Part shown: in pieces, positions 61,501 to 64,000 of the stretch | Layout of the letters: the number at the start of each line of letters is the position of its first letter | How positions within the stretch are numbered: the first letter of the stretch is position 1 | Assembly (NCBI GenBank): GCA_910577585.1 | Contig: CAJTNN010000013.1 | Span: 3,923-67,922 of the forward strand | Length of the DNA: 64,000 nucleotides | Reading direction: 5' to 3' | Source: an uncultured Muribaculaceae bacterium | Lineage (GTDB): Bacteria > Bacteroidota > Bacteroidia > Bacteroidales > Muribaculaceae | The notes under the pieces: model-generated | The model's input: only the letters and a program-made list of their open reading frames with translations | Databases searched by the model: none | What the model was told of the DNA's origin: nothing | Translations under genes and position numbers: made by a program

Positions 61501-61537
61501 AGGGTATAGATAATCTGGACAGGGTATTGATAATCTG
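61501..61537. repeat. Two 17-base direct repeats, period 20
   Basis: AGGGTATAGATAATCTG (61501-61517) and AGGGTATTGATAATCTG (61521-61537) differ at one base. Two-turn spacing suits a dimeric regulator site. Confidence 0.7.
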
Positions 61538-61841
61538 CTTGATTTCATACACGCTACACCCAAACCTGCTTTATAACATATCCGCGCGAGGAAAAAATCA
61601 GGAAAAAAATTTTGCCATGATATTATTATCAGCTATATTTGCCATCGGAAACCGACCAAAGTTCCATTCACTGAACCCAATCATCAATGAGTCAGACAGA
61701 TATGGAGCCGTCGCGCAGGAAGCTCCGTGGGCAAGGCTACTCTCCAATTGTCAGCCGCAGACCCAAATGACTACTGCACGACAACGGAATCACGACAATT
61801 TGTAAACCTGTATACTAACTTTTTTAGACTACCTTCTAATC

Positions 61842-62909
61842 ATGAAGAAACACAATTTCTATGCCGGACCGAGCATCTTGACTCCTTACACCATCAAGAA
61901 CACAGCCGACGCTGTGATCAACTTTGCCGACACCGGCCTCTCACTCCTTGAAGTATCCCACCGCAGCAAGGAATTCGTGGCTGTATGCGAAGAGGCCCGC
62001 GCACTCGTGGCTGAACTCCTCCAGCTCCCCGAAGACTACAAAGTGCTCTTCCTCGGTGGCGGCGCAAGCATGCAGTTCTGCATGGTGCCCTTCAACCTTA
62101 TGAAGAAGAAGGCTGCCTATACCGACACAGGCACATGGGCCCACAATGCCATCAAAGAGGCTAAAATCTTTGGTGAGGTTGAGGTGCTCGGCAGCTCTAA
62201 GGATGAAAACTACATCTATATCCCCAAAGACTTCACTATCCCCTCTGACGTGGATTACTTCCACTTCACTTCCAACAATACTATCTATGGCACCGAGGTG
62301 CGCAAGGACTATGACAGCCCCGTGCCGGTGGTGTGCGACATGTCGTCTGACATCTTCTCACGCGTGTTCGACCCCACTAAGTATGGCATCATCTATGCCG
62401 GCGCTCAGAAGAACCTCGCTCCCTCAGGCGTGACTATCGTCATTGTCAAGGAGTCGCTGCTCGGCCATGTCGACCGCGAAATCCCGACTATGCTCGACTA
62501 TCGCACCCACATCAAGAAGGACACTATGTTCAACACTCCCCCGGTGCTCCCCATCTACTCTGCTCTCCAGACTCTGAAGTACTACAAGGAGCAGGGTGGC
62601 GTGGCTGCCATGGAGAAGCTCGACCTCGAGAAGGCTGCTATCCTCTATGATGAGATCGACCGCAACAAACTCTTCCGCGGCACTGTGGCTGAAGAGGACC
62701 GCTCTATCATGAATGTCTGCTTCGTGATGAATCCCGACTATGCCGAGCTCGAGAAGGAGTTCTACGACTTCGCTGTGTCAAAGGGCATCGTGGGCATCAA
62801 GGGTCACCGCTCAGTGGGTGGTTTCCGCGCTTCTCTCTACAATGCTCTGCCCAAGGAGAGCGTAGAGGTGCTCGTCAACGCTATGAAGGAGTTTGAGGCT
62901 AAACATTAA
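61842..62909 (+). CDS. serC: Phosphoserine aminotransferase
   Basis: SerC converts 3-phosphohydroxypyruvate and glutamate to phosphoserine; the same enzyme serves pyridoxal 5'-phosphate synthesis. The 355-aa protein has NFYAGPSILTP (4-14), LLEVSHRSKEF, LGGGASMQF and YAGAQKNLAPSGVT, where Lys binds PLP. The C-terminal KGHRSVGGFRASLYNA is typical. It is followed after 29 bases by serA, so both serine-pathway steps are in one operon. Confidence 0.96.
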   Translation: MKKHNFYAGPSILTPYTIKNTADAVINFADTGLSLLEVSHRSKEFVAVCEEARALVAELLQLPEDYKVLFLGGGASMQFCMVPFNLMKKKAAYTDTGTWAHNAIKEAKIFGEVEVLGSSKDENYIYIPKDFTIPSDVDYFHFTSNNTIYGTEVRKDYDSPVPVVCDMSSDIFSRVFDPTKYGIIYAGAQKNLAPSGVTIVIVKESLLGHVDREIPTMLDYRTHIKKDTMFNTPPVLPIYSALQTLKYYKEQGGVAAMEKLDLEKAAILYDEIDRNKLFRGTVAEEDRSIMNVCFVMNPDYAELEKEFYDFAVSKGIVGIKGHRSVGGFRASLYNALPKESVEVLVNAMKEFEAKH

Positions 62910-62938
62910 TCCGGAGGTCTAATCATTTATTTGAAGCT

Positions 62939-63856
62939 ATGAAAATTCTTGTTTTCACCGAGAAACCTTTTGCTGCAAATGCAGTGAAGGCTATTGAGAA
63001 CACTGTCAACGCTTCTGGCAACGACCTGGAACTCGTGGAGCGCGGCACCCGCGCCGACCTGCTCGAGGCTGTGAAGGATGCAGAGGGTCTGATCGTGCGC
63101 AGCGACGTGATCGACGCTGAGGTTATGGAGCATGCTCCGAAACTGAAGGTCATCGTGCGTGCAGGCGCCGGCTACGACAATATCGACCTCGCAGCAGCCA
63201 AAGAGCGCGGCATCTGCGTGATGAACACTCCCGGTCAGAACTCCAACGCTGTGGCTGAGCTCGTGTTCGGCATGGTGGTGATGATGTGCCGCAATCTCTA
63301 CAACGGCACTTCGGGCAGCGAGCTGAAGGGTAAATCTCTCGGCATCTATGCCTTCGGTCAGGTAGGCCGCAACGTGGCCCGCATCGCCAAGGGCTTCGAC
63401 ATGAAGATCGAGGCTCTCGACAAATTCGTGCCCGATGCAGTCATGGAGGCTGAGGGCGTGAAGCCGGTGCATGACGTGAAGGATCTCTTCGCCAACAATC
63501 ATTTCGTGTCGCTCCACATCCCCGCTACTCCAGAGACAAAGAACTCCATAGGCTATGACCTGGCTATGCTCATGCCGAAGGGTGGCGTGCTCATCAACAC
63601 TGCCCGTAAGGAAGTCATCGATGAGGCCGGCCTCATGAAGGCTCTTGAGGAGCGCCCCGACCTGCGCTATGTGTCTGACATCCGTCCGGCTGCCGCTGAG
63701 GAGTTTGAGAAGAAGTTCGCTTCTCGCGTATTCTTCACTCCCAAGAAGATGGGCGCACAGACCGCCGAGGCTAACTTCAACGCAGGTGTTGCCGCCGCTG
63801 AGCAGGTTATCGCCTATCTGAAGGATGGCTGGAACAAATATCAGGTCAACAAGTAA
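62939..63856 (+). CDS. serA: 3-phosphoglycerate dehydrogenase, short (type III) form
   Basis: SerA oxidises 3-phosphoglycerate to 3-phosphohydroxypyruvate with NAD. The 305-aa protein lacks the C-terminal ACT regulatory domain, so serine feedback through it is not expected. Substrate loop VRAGAGYDNID (73-83) and the nucleotide motif IYAFGQVGR (137-144, first Gly replaced by Ala) are visible. In the segment TPKKMGAQT the usual catalytic His of TPHxGG is Lys269. This matches the Lys-type III enzymes known from Bacteroides and Entamoeba. Confidence 0.93.
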   Translation: MKILVFTEKPFAANAVKAIENTVNASGNDLELVERGTRADLLEAVKDAEGLIVRSDVIDAEVMEHAPKLKVIVRAGAGYDNIDLAAAKERGICVMNTPGQNSNAVAELVFGMVVMMCRNLYNGTSGSELKGKSLGIYAFGQVGRNVARIAKGFDMKIEALDKFVPDAVMEAEGVKPVHDVKDLFANNHFVSLHIPATPETKNSIGYDLAMLMPKGGVLINTARKEVIDEAGLMKALEERPDLRYVSDIRPAAAEEFEKKFASRVFFTPKKMGAQTAEANFNAGVAAAEQVIAYLKDGWNKYQVNK

Positions 63857-63878
63857 TCTGATATCACTCTGATCCGCC

Positions 63879-63959
63879 AGGTTATACGACTTATAACCTC
63901 ACCAAATATTTCCCCGACCGCCGCATGGACGCCGCAAGGCAGCCCTGTCGGCGGTCGGG
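63879..63959 (+). terminator. Two hairpins after serA
   Basis: AGGTTATA (63879-63886) pairs with TATAACCT (63892-63899). CCCGACCGCCG (63913-63923) pairs perfectly with CGGCGGTCGGG (63949-63959), followed by CTGCATTTAGATTT. The second is the better terminator candidate. Confidence 0.65.
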
Positions 63960-64000
63960 CTGCATTTAGATTTGCGAATATGCAGAAAAATGCCTAAATT

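Larger units (their letters stand above)
61415..61841. other. Intergenic region before serC
   Basis: After the terminator hairpin, AGGGTATnGATAATCTG occurs twice at a 20-base period (61501-61517, 61521-61537). An AT-rich stretch (61590-61640) and a moderately structured leader follow. A 92-codon open frame (61527-61805) lacks protein-like character and is not called. No clear -7/-33 pair was found near serC. Confidence 0.45.

Noticed and set aside
61527..61805. 92-codon frame before serC
   Set aside because: Mixed composition, no motif, and its end runs into the presumed serC leader.

Overview
The window looks like a chromosomal segment of a Bacteroidales bacterium, most plausibly Muribaculaceae-like; the order is well supported, the family is my guess. 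Evidence: Bacteroidetes -7 promoter elements (TAnnTTTG) lie upstream of many genes, twice with a -33 TTTG at 20 bases; start codons lack Shine-Dalgarno sequences; order-typical families are present (DUF4293, DUF4290, DUF5686, Bacteroidetes-type NspC, FadL-like porins, EFR1 ferredoxin, PG_1098-type methyltransferase). I saw no rRNA, tRNA, CRISPR array, intact insertion sequence or prophage.

Layout. 1-12.4 kb is housekeeping: a cut-off DPP IV-type peptidase, proS, DUF4293, a TPR protein, dnaA, an MCE/MlaD protein, a cell-wall amidase, a DEDDh exonuclease and a THUMP-like methyltransferase. 12.4-13.9 kb is accessory: a HigB/HigA-like toxin-antitoxin pair between two imperfect direct repeats. 13.9-19.5 kb holds a FadL-like porin, a Gly/Trp-rich secreted protein and lon. 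19.5-20.5 kb is an insertion-like segment: a ~145-bp copy of the lon leader, an unknown 136-aa gene and a ~197-bp nested palindrome. 20.5-28.2 kb carries trmN6, an ECF sigma factor, a DEAD-box helicase with an Asn-rich repeat tail, an unknown gene, a CYTH phosphatase and a DUF5686 outer-membrane protein.

28.3-30 kb is the second accessory island and the most interesting part. A HEPN Abi-family gene lies divergent from a near-perfect promoter followed at once by a strong hairpin and a T-run, so it should make a ~48-nt structured RNA. This is a candidate abortive-infection or RNA toxin-antitoxin unit. 30-45 kb: alaS, an M23 peptidase, then a leftward operon udk-lptB-CPBP protease-holA-EFR1-merR, mlaF/mlaE, and gltB without gltD. 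45-60 kb is a leftward block: HAD, rarA, a COG2509 oxidoreductase, tsaB, DUF4290, murA, rimM, a small acidic protein, ompA-like, nspC, S1/P1 nuclease, an HsdR_N-like protein, uvrD/pcrA, lipA and lipB. 60-64 kb reads rightward: a beta-barrel protein, then serC-serA.

Functionally the window covers translation and tRNA modification (proS, alaS, trmN6, tsaB, rimM), replication and repair (dnaA, holA, rarA, uvrD), envelope biogenesis (murA, amidase, M23, lptB, Mla/MCE parts, porins), lipoylation, serine and glutamate synthesis, and two small defence or addiction islands. MurA has Asp at the fosfomycin-target Cys, and SerA has Lys at the usual catalytic His.
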